Origin: an uncultured Eubacteriales bacterium
GTDB lineage: Bacteria; Bacillota; Clostridia; Oscillospirales; Oscillospiraceae
Length of the DNA stretch: 64,000 nt
Direction: 5' to 3'
NCBI GenBank assembly: GCA_900547745.1
Contig: URHT01000004.1
Coordinates: forward strand, 1 to 64,000
The position numbers and the translations under genes are program-made. How positions within the stretch are numbered: the stretch's first letter is position 1; every line of letters begins with the position of its first letter. A model generated the notes under the pieces. It was given only the letters and a program-made list of their open reading frames with translations. It was not told the origin of the DNA and ran no database searches. This document shows positions 57,000 to 64,000 of this stretch, piece by piece.

Positions 57000-58202
57000 A
57001 TGAAAGAAGAAAATGCGGCGCTGTGCCGCGCCCTGTCCTCCCTGACCGGCGTCAGCGTCAGCCCCATCTACCCGGATTCGCCGGAGCAGTTCTATGACGA
57101 GGCCTGTGCCGCCCGCTTCTGCCGGGAGTGTCCCTACCAGCAGAAGAACGAGTTCAACACCCACCTGTATGGCCTCAGCGAGGCCTATCGCTGGGACGGA
57201 CATTTCATCTACTACTGTCCCAAGGCCATGGTGTTCGTGGCCGCCGCCATTCTGGACGGCTCCGGCAGTCTGGGCGGCGGCATGATCGCCGGGCCCATCG
57301 TCATGGGTGATATTCAGGATATCACATGTTACACCGAATATCCATACTCACGCAGCGCCATTGAGCAGCTTCCCCGCATGACCACGCTGCAGGTGCGCCA
57401 GCTGGCGCTGCTGCTGTCGGCCTCCGCCAGCAGCCTGCACCACAGCAGCTTCGAGCAGAAGCGCAGCTACGACCAGCAGCAGTTCCTCAACGCCATCTAC
57501 GACATGCGCAGCAAGTACATGGACGAAAAGGAGCATTACGACTACATCCTGTCCGCGGAGAACCAGCTGTGCGAGCTTATCAGAAAGCAGGATCGCGCCG
57601 GCTCGCAGGATCTGCTGAACCGGCTGCTGGGCCACATTTTCTTCTACCACGCCGGGAACATCTCCGACATCAAGGCCCGGACGCTGGAGCTGATCGTCAT
57701 TATCTCCCGCTCCGTCATCTCCTCCGGTGCAGACGTGGGCGACATTTTCCGCTACAGCGCCGCCTACATGCAGGAGATTGACCACTGCGACTCCGTCGAC
57801 CAGCTGAGCCGTTGGCTCTCGGCGGTCATTGAGCAGTTCATCGCCGTCTCCTTCGACTATGCGGACATCCGCCACTCCGACATCGTGTTCAAGACCATGG
57901 ACTATATCCGCAGCAACTGCCTGCGCCGCATCACGCTGGAGGAGATCGCCGGGGAGGTCTATCTCAGCAAGTCCTACCTCAGCAGTATCTTCAAGCAGGA
58001 GACGGGCATGAGCATCACGGACTACATCAATCAGGCCCGCGTCAACCACAGCAAGAAGCTGCTGACCGCCACCGCCATGCCGCTGATCGACATTGCCAAC
58101 GAGTGCTGCTTCGGCGACCAGAGCTACTTCTCCCGCGTGTTCAAGAAGTATCAGGGCGTCTCGCCCAAAAAGTACCGGGACGACCTGTCCCAGCGCTCCT
58201 GA
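57000..58202 (+). CDS. PocR-domain AraC family transcriptional regulator
   Basis: A 400-residue regulator. The N-terminal PocR ligand domain has the Cys-rich motif ARFCRECPYQQKNEF (about 38) and IYYCPKAMVFVAA; the C-terminal AraC domain has LEEIAGEVYLSKSYLSSIFK and FGDQSYFSRVFKKYQGVSPK (cores VYLSKSYLSSIF and DQSYFSRVFKKY). PocR domains sense small molecules in corrinoid-linked pathways. It faces the phosphorylase-RACo operon and sits between the two methyltransferase clusters, so it is their likely activator. Confidence 0.9.
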   Translation: MKEENAALCRALSSLTGVSVSPIYPDSPEQFYDEACAARFCRECPYQQKNEFNTHLYGLSEAYRWDGHFIYYCPKAMVFVAAAILDGSGSLGGGMIAGPIVMGDIQDITCYTEYPYSRSAIEQLPRMTTLQVRQLALLLSASASSLHHSSFEQKRSYDQQQFLNAIYDMRSKYMDEKEHYDYILSAENQLCELIRKQDRAGSQDLLNRLLGHIFFYHAGNISDIKARTLELIVIISRSVISSGADVGDIFRYSAAYMQEIDHCDSVDQLSRWLSAVIEQFIAVSFDYADIRHSDIVFKTMDYIRSNCLRRITLEEIAGEVYLSKSYLSSIFKQETGMSITDYINQARVNHSKKLLTATAMPLIDIANECCFGDQSYFSRVFKKYQGVSPKKYRDDLSQRS

Positions 58203-58227
58203 ACAGCCGCCTGCGGGCGGCTGTTTT

Positions 58228-59121
58228 TCATGGCAGGAGCTGCCGTATCCGCCGCCGGTCAAGGCCGCGCCCGATAATGTTCAGGCCCTCCGGCCCGTCC
58301 GCCGCCGGCTGCACCGACAGGGCGTCCGGCGTGCCGTTCACCTGCCACAGCGCGCCCTCCATCTGGACGGTGCCCTTAATGCGCAGGATCTGCCCCGCCT
58401 CGCCCCGCAGCAGCGCCTGCAGGCTGCGGCGCAGCGCCGCCTCCGACGGCACGCGCCGCGCCGCGAAGCTGGTGCTTTGGAACATATTGGTGTGGTCGAA
58501 CCGCCGCCGCGTATGGGGCCGTATCACGGTGCCCGCCCGCTGCAGCGCCGGGAACCAGAGATCCGGCTCCAGCTCCGTCCACGGCGCGGTATACAGCAGC
58601 GGCGCCGGCTCCAGCATCCGCCGCACCTCCTCCGCCGCCCGGCGGCGCTCCAGCGCGGAGATGTACTGGGTCTTGCTGAGCAGCAGGCTCCCGGCGTGGA
58701 CGATCTCGCTGTCCAGCACCGCCCGATCCTCGCCGTTCATCAGCGGCAGCATGGCCGGGTCGATGATGCCGCACCACATCCCCGGCTCCACCGGGCAGCC
58801 GGGACTGCGGAGAATGTCCAGCAGGTCGTCGCCGCAGAACAGGCCGGAGGGCTCCAGAATGACGCGCTCCACCTGCCCGGCCAGCTCCCACAGCAGCTCC
58901 CGCAGCGTCACCTTCAGCGTGCAGCACACGCAGCCGCCGGAGATATCCCGTACCGCCGCGCCGCTGCTGCGGAGGACGGCGCCGTCCACACCGGCGGCGC
59001 CGAACTCGTTCTCGATGATGCAGCTGGTGACGCCCTTACCCGTCAGCCAGCGGTGGTATGTCTGCAGAAACGTGGTCTTTCCCGCGCCCAGGAACCCCGT
59101 TACCACATCCAGCTTCGTCAT
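58228..59121 (-). CDS. CobW/YjiA-family GTPase
   Basis: A 297-residue G3E GTPase. Walker A is TGFLGAGKTT (8-17), and the metal-binding GGCVCC motif has Cys64, 66 and 67. EPSG (Walker B area) and SKTQ (base specificity) follow, then a CobW C-terminal domain. Such proteins load metal into partner enzymes. Its ATG overlaps the stop of the UroD-like methyltransferase gene, so it probably supplies zinc or cobalamin to that enzyme (inference). Confidence 0.9.
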   Translation of the reverse strand: MTKLDVVTGFLGAGKTTFLQTYHRWLTGKGVTSCIIENEFGAAGVDGAVLRSSGAAVRDISGGCVCCTLKVTLRELLWELAGQVERVILEPSGLFCGDDLLDILRSPGCPVEPGMWCGIIDPAMLPLMNGEDRAVLDSEIVHAGSLLLSKTQYISALERRRAAEEVRRMLEPAPLLYTAPWTELEPDLWFPALQRAGTVIRPHTRRRFDHTNMFQSTSFAARRVPSEAALRRSLQALLRGEAGQILRIKGTVQMEGALWQVNGTPDALSVQPAADGPEGLNIIGRGLDRRRIRQLLP

Positions 59122-60161
59122 TTCCGGTACGCGCCGTAGGTCTTGGCGATGTCGATCATCCGCTGCGCCCGGTCGAAGGTGGCGTTGGCGGGGTACTCGC
59201 ATCCTGTGGCCAGTAGGAAGCCGCCGCCGGCGGCCATGGCGTCGATCTGGCTGCGGCACTGCTCATCCCACTCCTCGTCGGTGCCGATGACGGCATTGGC
59301 CGGCGTCACCGCGCCGATGAGCGCCACCCTGTCTCCGTACTTGGCCTTGCACGCGGCGTAGTCCGCGCAGTCGTCCGGCGGATACAGGAACGAGATGGCC
59401 ACCGGGTCGACTGCCTCGATCTGGGCGTCGAAATAGATGCGCTGGCCGCAGTTGTGGATCATGTTCATGCAGCCGTGCTGCCGCACCGTCTCCGCCAGCA
59501 TCCGCATGGGCTCGGCCTCCATGTCCCGCCACATGTCCTTGCTCATGATGGAGCCGCTGGCGAACAGCGTGTCCCACATGATGGCGTCCACGCCTGTGTC
59601 GCACAGCGCGCCCACATAGTCCGCCAGCGTCTCCGCTACCTGCCATGTGGCGGCCTTGACGGCGTCGGGATCGTCGTACAGATCCATGTACAGATCCTGC
59701 TGGTTGCGCAGCATGGACAGCGTACCCAGCGGGCCGAACACAAAGGCCACAATGGGCATCCGGCCCTTCTTGGCCTCCACCAGACGGCGGCATACGTCGA
59801 TGTGCATCATCATCCGCCTGCTGGTGCGGTAGTCCACCTTTTTGATCTTGTCGTAGTCCTCGATCTCCCGGATCACCGGATCGCTGTAATCCGGATGAGC
59901 CGCCTCGTTCTCCGGAAAGATCAGCTTCTGCCCCCAGGCGTCGCACTCAATGGACAGGTCGATAAGCGTCACCAGGCAGTCCAGATCGAACAGCTCCGCC
60001 GTTTTCAGAAAGCCTGCCGCGCACGTCTCCGCGTCGGTGGCCCATTTTTCATAGGTGGCGTCCACCAGCTTCCGGTTGATGCCGCACAGAATGGGGTACA
60101 CCGGTACATGATCGGCCTCCTGATGGCTCAGGGCGGCCGCTACACGCTGAAAAGAAGTCAT
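59118..60161 (-). CDS. UroD-family methyltransferase (MtaA-like), second copy
   Basis: A 347-residue protein of the MtaA/CmuA group. VAAALSHQEADHVPVYPIL at the start, MNMIHNCGQRIYF (His-x-Cys zinc pair) and LLATGCEYPANATFDRAQRM (third zinc Cys) are intact, so zinc-dependent methyl transfer to a thiol is plausible. It is distinct from the copy at 46549, which has no such Cys motif. It is coupled to the CobW GTPase gene. A TACAAT box lies at 60218-60223. Confidence 0.9.
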   Translation of the reverse strand: MTSFQRVAAALSHQEADHVPVYPILCGINRKLVDATYEKWATDAETCAAGFLKTAELFDLDCLVTLIDLSIECDAWGQKLIFPENEAAHPDYSDPVIREIEDYDKIKKVDYRTSRRMMMHIDVCRRLVEAKKGRMPIVAFVFGPLGTLSMLRNQQDLYMDLYDDPDAVKAATWQVAETLADYVGALCDTGVDAIMWDTLFASGSIMSKDMWRDMEAEPMRMLAETVRQHGCMNMIHNCGQRIYFDAQIEAVDPVAISFLYPPDDCADYAACKAKYGDRVALIGAVTPANAVIGTDEEWDEQCRSQIDAMAAGGGFLLATGCEYPANATFDRAQRMIDIAKTYGAYRK

Positions 60162-60269
60162 ATCATATCCGCCTTTCCCGATACGCGGTACTGCGCATCG
60201 TATCGTTTCATGGCACTATTGTAGCCTGCGGGGGATGGGGGCTTCTATGAAAATCCCCCGATAATTTGT

Positions 60270-60605
60270 ACTTTTTTGCGCTCCTCCTCCGCCGGCTCCA
60301 CGTTCTCGGAGTATTACGGCGTCAACGGCAATATCGGCCGGGCCATCATGATCATCGCCTCGCTGGCCACGGTGCTGCTGGGCCTGAACAAGCTGGTGCA
60401 GATCATCGGCTATATCTCTCCGGTGCTGCTGCTGGAGCAGGGCTACGAAGTCCACATCACCTATCGCCGCTCCGCCGGCAAGGCCGAGGAGCTGATGGCG
60501 GCCAATCCCGGCCGCCTGTTCGCCCACAAGCTGGATCAGGGCAAGATCGAGGAAATCGAGAACGCGGACTTCCTTCAACGCCCTCGGGCCCCTGTGGATC
60601 TACAA
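60270..60605 (+). pseudogene. Mosaic of transporter and short-chain dehydrogenase fragments
   Basis: One plus frame reads EYYGVNGNIGRAIMIIASLA then GLNKLVQIIGYISPV, which looks like the last helices of a YkvI-type membrane transporter. It joins directly to LLEQGYEVHITYRRSAGKAE and GRLFAHKLDQ, the N-terminal region of a short-chain dehydrogenase. Neither has a start or its remaining domains. A frameshift follows and the next frame enters an aminotransferase. It is a junction of at least three gene remnants. Confidence 0.7.
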
Positions 60606-60609
60606 GAAG

Positions 60610-61491
60610 ATGGAGCCCGTGCTGCAGGCCAAGCCGGGCGATGTGTTCCTCATCCCCGCGCCCTACTACTCCAGCTTCGTGGACGACATCAACGAGCGCG
60701 CCGGCGTCATCGCCGTGGGCGTGCCCTGCGACGAGACGCTGGACAGAAACGCCTTCGAGGCCGCCTATGAAAGGGTGACGGCGGAGGGCAGGCGCGTCCG
60801 TGCCGTGCTGTTCTCCTCCCCCAACAACCCCATCGGCATCGTTTATAAGGAGGACGCCGTCCGCCACGTCATCGACTTCGCCATGGCCCACGATCTGGAG
60901 ATCATCTCCGACGAGATCTACGCCCAGACGGTGTTCGATTCCGAAGCCCACTATGTCAGCACCCTGAAGCTGGTGCCCGCCGGCTACCGGCACCGCGTTC
61001 ATGTCACCAGCAGCTTTGCCAAGGACTTCGTGCTGTCCGGCTTCCGTACCGGCATGTGCTTCTCCTTCAACCCCGCCATCATTCAGGGCTTCGGCTCCAT
61101 CACCTACTACTCCTGTGTCTCCTCCCATACCCAGTCCCTGCTAAGGGCGCTGCTGCAGTCCCCGGAGCTGGAGGGCGTTATGGATCTGTCCCGCCAACGG
61201 CTCAAGACCGCCTACGAGATCATGACCAAGGGCCTTGCGGACATCGGCGTGCCCACCATGAAGGCACAGGCCGGCATCTTCATCATGGCCGACTTCTCCG
61301 CCTACATGGACAAGCAGGAGTTTGCCGAGGAGCATGTGCTGTGGCAGAAGATCTACAACGACCTGATGATCAACGTGTCCCCCGGTCAGCTGTTCGGCTG
61401 TGACAGACCCGGCTGGTTCAGAATGTGCTACGCCTTCGAGGAGGACACCGTTAAGGAGGCGTGCCGCCGTCTGGCCACGCTGAAAAAATAG
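60610..61491 (+). pseudogene. N-terminally truncated class I aminotransferase
   Basis: A 293-codon frame covers the C-terminal two thirds of a PLP aminotransferase of the ACC-synthase-like group: GDVFLIPAPYYSSFVDDINE, SPNNPIGIVY, ISDEIYAQTVF, the PLP lysine in SSFAKDFVLSGFRTGM, and RMCYAFEED. About 110-140 residues that form the N-terminal arm and the phosphate-binding GxxG region are gone, and the frame continues from the dehydrogenase remnant. An ATG exists at 60610 but lacks a proper ribosome site, so activity is unlikely. Confidence 0.8.
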
Positions 61492-61553
61492 TCGCGGCGT
61501 TATTCCCCCCCTCAAGGCGGGTACTTCCCCGTCCTGCCAAACGCCCGCATACC

Positions 61554-61603
61554 CATATAGACAGGAGGTGTGACCACCGGTGGTCACACCTCCTGTCTAT
61601 ATG
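61554..61603. repeat. Perfect 50-bp palindrome
   Basis: The 25 nt at 61554-61578 (starting CATATAGACAGGAGG) are the exact reverse complement of 61579-61603 with no spacer; the centre is CCACCGGTGG. It lies just after the truncated aminotransferase. It may be a terminator-like hairpin, a transposon end or a protein site. Long spacerless palindromes are usually unstable, so its presence is notable. Confidence 0.9.
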
Positions 61604-61691
61604 TCCTGCCGAAAATCTCCGCTGTGCCTTGCTGCGCAGCGTATCCGCAGCTTTTTGCTGCAGGAATACCGAAAGTAGACTTAGTCTCCCT

Positions 61692-61808
61692 TTATACGCT
61701 CAATCCGGAATTCAACAGGGCTTCATCCCGGACACCGATACTGCCGCCTGTTTCCTGGGCGATGAGCTTGTGGAGCAGCAACACCTTATCTTTCGAAAAC
61801 TTGATCAT
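61692..61808 (-). pseudogene. Doc-family toxin N-terminal remnant
   Basis: Starting at 61808 the minus strand encodes MIKFSKDKVLLLHKLIAQET then GGSIGVRDEALLNSGL and stops at 61692 (38 codons). This is the N-terminus of death-on-curing (Fic/Doc) proteins. The catalytic HxFxDGNKR motif, normally near residue 65, is absent. No Phd antitoxin gene is beside it. It sits between the palindrome and the CRISPR array. Confidence 0.75.
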
Positions 61809-61868
61809 TTTGCAAGCTCCATAAATGCGGGCTTATACTTTTTCAGGATATACTTCGGAGGTCGTTAT

Positions 61869-62644
61869 ATTTCAATCCACGCCCCCCGCGAGGGGGGGCG
61901 ACACTACGTCAGCGATACTTACAATGCCAGTACCGGCATTTCAATCCACGCCCCCCGCGAGGGGGGCGACCCTACACATTAGGAATCACGGCGGAATATG
62001 CAAATTTCAATCCACGCCCCCCGCGAGGGGGGCGACGCCCACGCGCCGGTAGGCACCGTCACGGCCATGGATTTCAATCCACGCCCCCCGCGAGGGGGGC
62101 GACTGACTACCGCCGGGGCTTTAACCAATAACAATTAAAATTTCAATCCACGCCCCCCGCGAGGGGGGCGACGAAACCGTCAAAACGCAAGCAAAAAGCA
62201 TATTTGATTTCAATCCACGCCCCCCGCGAGGGGGGCGACTGCGCCGGGACGCTGAAAACACACGTTCTTACTATATTTCAATCCACGCCCCCCGCGAGGG
62301 GGGCGACTAATATGCGTTACGTTGTAGACCAGCTACCAAGAATTTCAATCCACGCCCCCCGCGAGGGGGGCGACTTTGGATAACAGCATGGGCACGTTTG
62401 CGATTGCAAATTTCAATCCACGCCCCCCGCGAGGGGGGCGACATTAACTTGCCTAAACACCCGCAGCAGGATCGGGATTTCAATCCACGCCCCCCGCGAG
62501 GGGGGCGACATGTTCATAATTTATTACCTATCACAATAATATTAATTTCAATCCACGCCCCCCGCGAGGGGGGCGACAGCCCAAAAATCAATAAAGCGTC
62601 TTGGACAAAGTATTTCAATCCACGCCCCCCGCGAGGGGGGCGAC
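61869..62644 (-). CRISPR. Type I-C CRISPR array, 12 repeats and 11 spacers
   Basis: The repeat is 33 nt; on the minus strand it begins GTCGCCCCCC and ends CGTGGATTGAAAT, the type I-C pattern with a GC-rich stem. Repeats lie at 61869, 61938, 62004, 62071, 62140, 62207, 62275, 62342, 62410, 62477, 62545 and 62612. Spacers are 33-36 nt. All repeats are identical except the one at 61869, which has one extra G, as expected of the leader-distal end. Orientation is set by the repeat and by cas2/cas1 at the high-coordinate end. I found no match between a spacer and the window by eye. Confidence 0.98.
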
Positions 62645-62876
62645 AGCAAAGATGCACAGTTTTACCTGCGGATCTTTGACAAACAAGTAGAACTTTTGCG
62701 TTTTTTGGGAAAAATACGGGGTGGTTGCCTGAGAAACCCGGAGAAAGACCGGCGTTTTTTCAGGAAAAGCCTTGCGAACCTCCCGGCAATCTCTGGTCAC
62801 TTGGACTTCGCGGGGGGCGGGAAGGCGCGTCCCGGATACCCGTGCGCCGTACCACCGCCGCGCCGGGCGGCGTGTG
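62645..62876 (-). promoter_or_regulatory. CRISPR leader region
   Basis: The 232 nt between cas2 and the first repeat contain no gene. The half nearest the array is A/T-rich (for example GTATTTTTCCCAAAAAACGC on the minus strand), as in leaders that carry the promoter and the integration signal. The half nearest cas2 is G/C-rich. Confidence 0.75.
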
Positions 62877-63167
62877 TCAGAGGATCAGAGGATCCTCCGG
62901 CAGATAGGTGCTCTTCGTACCGAAATGCTCCACTTTTTTCTCATATTGCTTCCCCAGATAGTAAAAGCGCAGACTGTCTTTCTCAGGATCCATGATGGAC
63001 AGGAGCTGCGCCTGCAGGCGGCGGCACTGCCCTGCGTCCAGCAGACACTCAAATACGGAATTTTGCACCCGCTGTCCATAGTCCACGCACTTTTTAGCGA
63101 TCTGCCGCAGGCGCTTGCGTCCGGCGGCGTCCTCGGTGTTTACATCGTATGTGATCAGCACCAGCAT
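62877..63167 (-). CDS. cas2: CRISPR-associated endonuclease Cas2 (type I-C)
   Basis: A 96-residue protein starting MLVLITYDVNTEDAAGRKRL, with the catalytic-position Asp in TYDV. RQIAKKCVDYGQRVQNSVFE and LRFYYLG (cores YGQRVQNSVFECLL) complete the ferredoxin-like fold. It forms the Cas1-Cas2 spacer integrase. It starts 4 nt after cas1, in the type I-C order cas1-cas2-array. Confidence 0.96.
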   Translation of the reverse strand: MLVLITYDVNTEDAAGRKRLRQIAKKCVDYGQRVQNSVFECLLDAGQCRRLQAQLLSIMDPEKDSLRFYYLGKQYEKKVEHFGTKSTYLPEDPLIL

Positions 63168-63171
63168 AGCA

Positions 63172-64000
63172 TCACTTCCATAAAAACGGCGGATAGCCGT
63201 CCAAGTCGCCGCGGAGGCAGCGAGCCAGCAGTAGCGCCTGCGCATAGGGGATCATACCCCAACTCAGCTTTTCCCCCAGATAGGGGTGGGTCAGCGTGTC
63301 CTGCTTCCGCTCCTGCCAGGTCTTCAGGAATTTCCGGCGGCCGTCATCGGACAGCAGCACCGCGCCACTGTCCTGCATCTGAAAGTCCTCCGGGCGCAGC
63401 ATTCGATTGTTCACGAGGGTCAGCACGAAGCGGTCTGCCATGCAGGGTCGCAGCTCCTCCATCAGATCCAGCGCCAACGACTGCCGTCCCGGCCGGTCGC
63501 GGTGGAGGAAGCCTGCATAGCTGTCCAATCCGACGCTTTCCAAGGCGCTGGCACAGTCGTGTGCCAGCAGACTGTAGGCGAAGGACAGCATGGCGTTTAC
63601 CCGATCCAGCGGCGGCCGACGGCTTCGTCCGTGGAAGAAGAATGCCTCCTTCCGGCTCAGGAGCATATGATCGAGGACGTCGAAATACGCGGTGGCAGCA
63701 GCGCCCTCTATTCCCCGCAGGGAGTCCAAGTCAGCGGCAGCCAGCACCTGTGGCAGCATAGCCCGGAGGTTGGCAGCGGCTTTTTCCAATCCGCAGTCCG
63801 CCACGCGGGGCGCGTGATCCCGCAGGGTGCGCTGGATGCTGGCGGCACCGTTGCTCAGCTTGCCGAAGATCATGGTGCGGGCTATCTCACAGCTGCGAGA
63901 GGGGTCGTCAGCGATACGGTACTGCTCACGACGGAGCAGTACGTTGCCGCTGCTCTCGCCGCAGGTGCGGGCAAGGAAACGTCCGTGCGGGGAGCCGAAG
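63172..64000 (-). CDS. cas1: CRISPR-associated endonuclease Cas1 (type I-C), 5' end outside the window
   Basis: About 275 C-terminal residues are visible. The open frame runs to the window edge: GRFLARTCGESSGNVLLRRE, then IARTMIFGKLSN and IEGAAATAYFDVLD (the conserved metal Glu in GIEGAAA), SYLLAHD-like AYSLLAHDCASALESVGLD with His, and DLMEELRPCMADRFVL with Glu/Asp. All three metal ligands seem intact. It acts with Cas2 in spacer acquisition. Cas3-5-8c-7-4 are expected beyond the edge. Confidence 0.96.
   Translation of the reverse strand, partial: FGSPHGRFLARTCGESSGNVLLRREQYRIADDPSRSCEIARTMIFGKLSNGAASIQRTLRDHAPRVADCGLEKAAANLRAMLPQVLAAADLDSLRGIEGAAATAYFDVLDHMLLSRKEAFFFHGRSRRPPLDRVNAMLSFAYSLLAHDCASALESVGLDSYAGFLHRDRPGRQSLALDLMEELRPCMADRFVLTLVNNRMLRPEDFQMQDSGAVLLSDDGRRKFLKTWQERKQDTLTHPYLGEKLSWGMIPYAQALLLARCLRGDLDGYPPFLWK

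Noticed and set aside
60610..61491. Functional aminotransferase
   Set aside because: The N-terminal third, including the phosphate-binding loop, is absent, the frame is fused to other remnants, and the ATG has no proper ribosome site.

Overview
The window is about 64 kb from a high-G+C, strictly anaerobic-looking Firmicute, most likely an Oscillospiraceae-type gut clostridium (Oscillibacter / Flavonifractor / Dysosmobacter neighbourhood). This rests on the rpsF-ssb-rpsR block, QueT, YitT, DegV, M29 and M42 peptidases, corrinoid methyltransferases with a RACo-type activase, CyuA, and a type I-C CRISPR locus. No 16S gene is present, so the species is inferred.

Layout. 1-9.3 kb: an edge-truncated epimerase, a TetR regulator, an M20 amidohydrolase with a membrane transporter behind an aromatic-rich leader ORF, then cysE behind a cysteine-rich leader peptide and terminator, dCMP deaminase, cysteine desulfidase CyuA and CstA. 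9.3-14.3 kb: housekeeping genes (rpsR, ssb, rpsF; queT, anti-sigma, ECF sigma and dus in an overlapping operon; tRNA-Asp and tRNA-Thr). 14.3-15.9 kb: a decayed mobile element beside tRNA-Thr. 15.9-30.8 kb: a peptide-scavenging locus with a complete Dpp/Opp ABC transporter, a separate binding protein, five peptidase genes (one internally deleted), a SagB-like nitroreductase, an AprAB-like flavoprotein and ferredoxin pair, a GntR regulator and YitT.

31-38.8 kb: an accessory island of mostly orphan genes with two WYL regulators. It includes a stand-alone protein that resembles two separated parts of DNA polymerase PolC, an unknown 482-residue protein, and two genes sharing an unusual promoter box. 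38.9-46 kb: DegV, a two-component system, a PfkB pseudogene and an intact PfkB kinase, and a binding protein coupled to a hybrid kinase. 46.5-60.2 kb: a corrinoid-dependent methyl-transfer locus. It joins a corrinoid protein, a homocysteine-methyltransferase-like protein, two UroD-type methyltransferases, RACo, DUF2284 and a CobW GTPase to a BMP-type (nucleoside) ABC importer, a nucleoside phosphorylase and a PocR-domain AraC regulator. This is the most interesting multi-gene system here; I read it as uptake and demethylation of a methylated nucleoside-like compound, but that is inference.

60.2-64 kb: a mosaic of gene fragments, a truncated aminotransferase, a perfect 50-bp palindrome, a Doc toxin remnant, and a type I-C CRISPR array (12 repeats, 11 spacers) transcribed on the minus strand, with cas2 and a partial cas1 next to its leader end.
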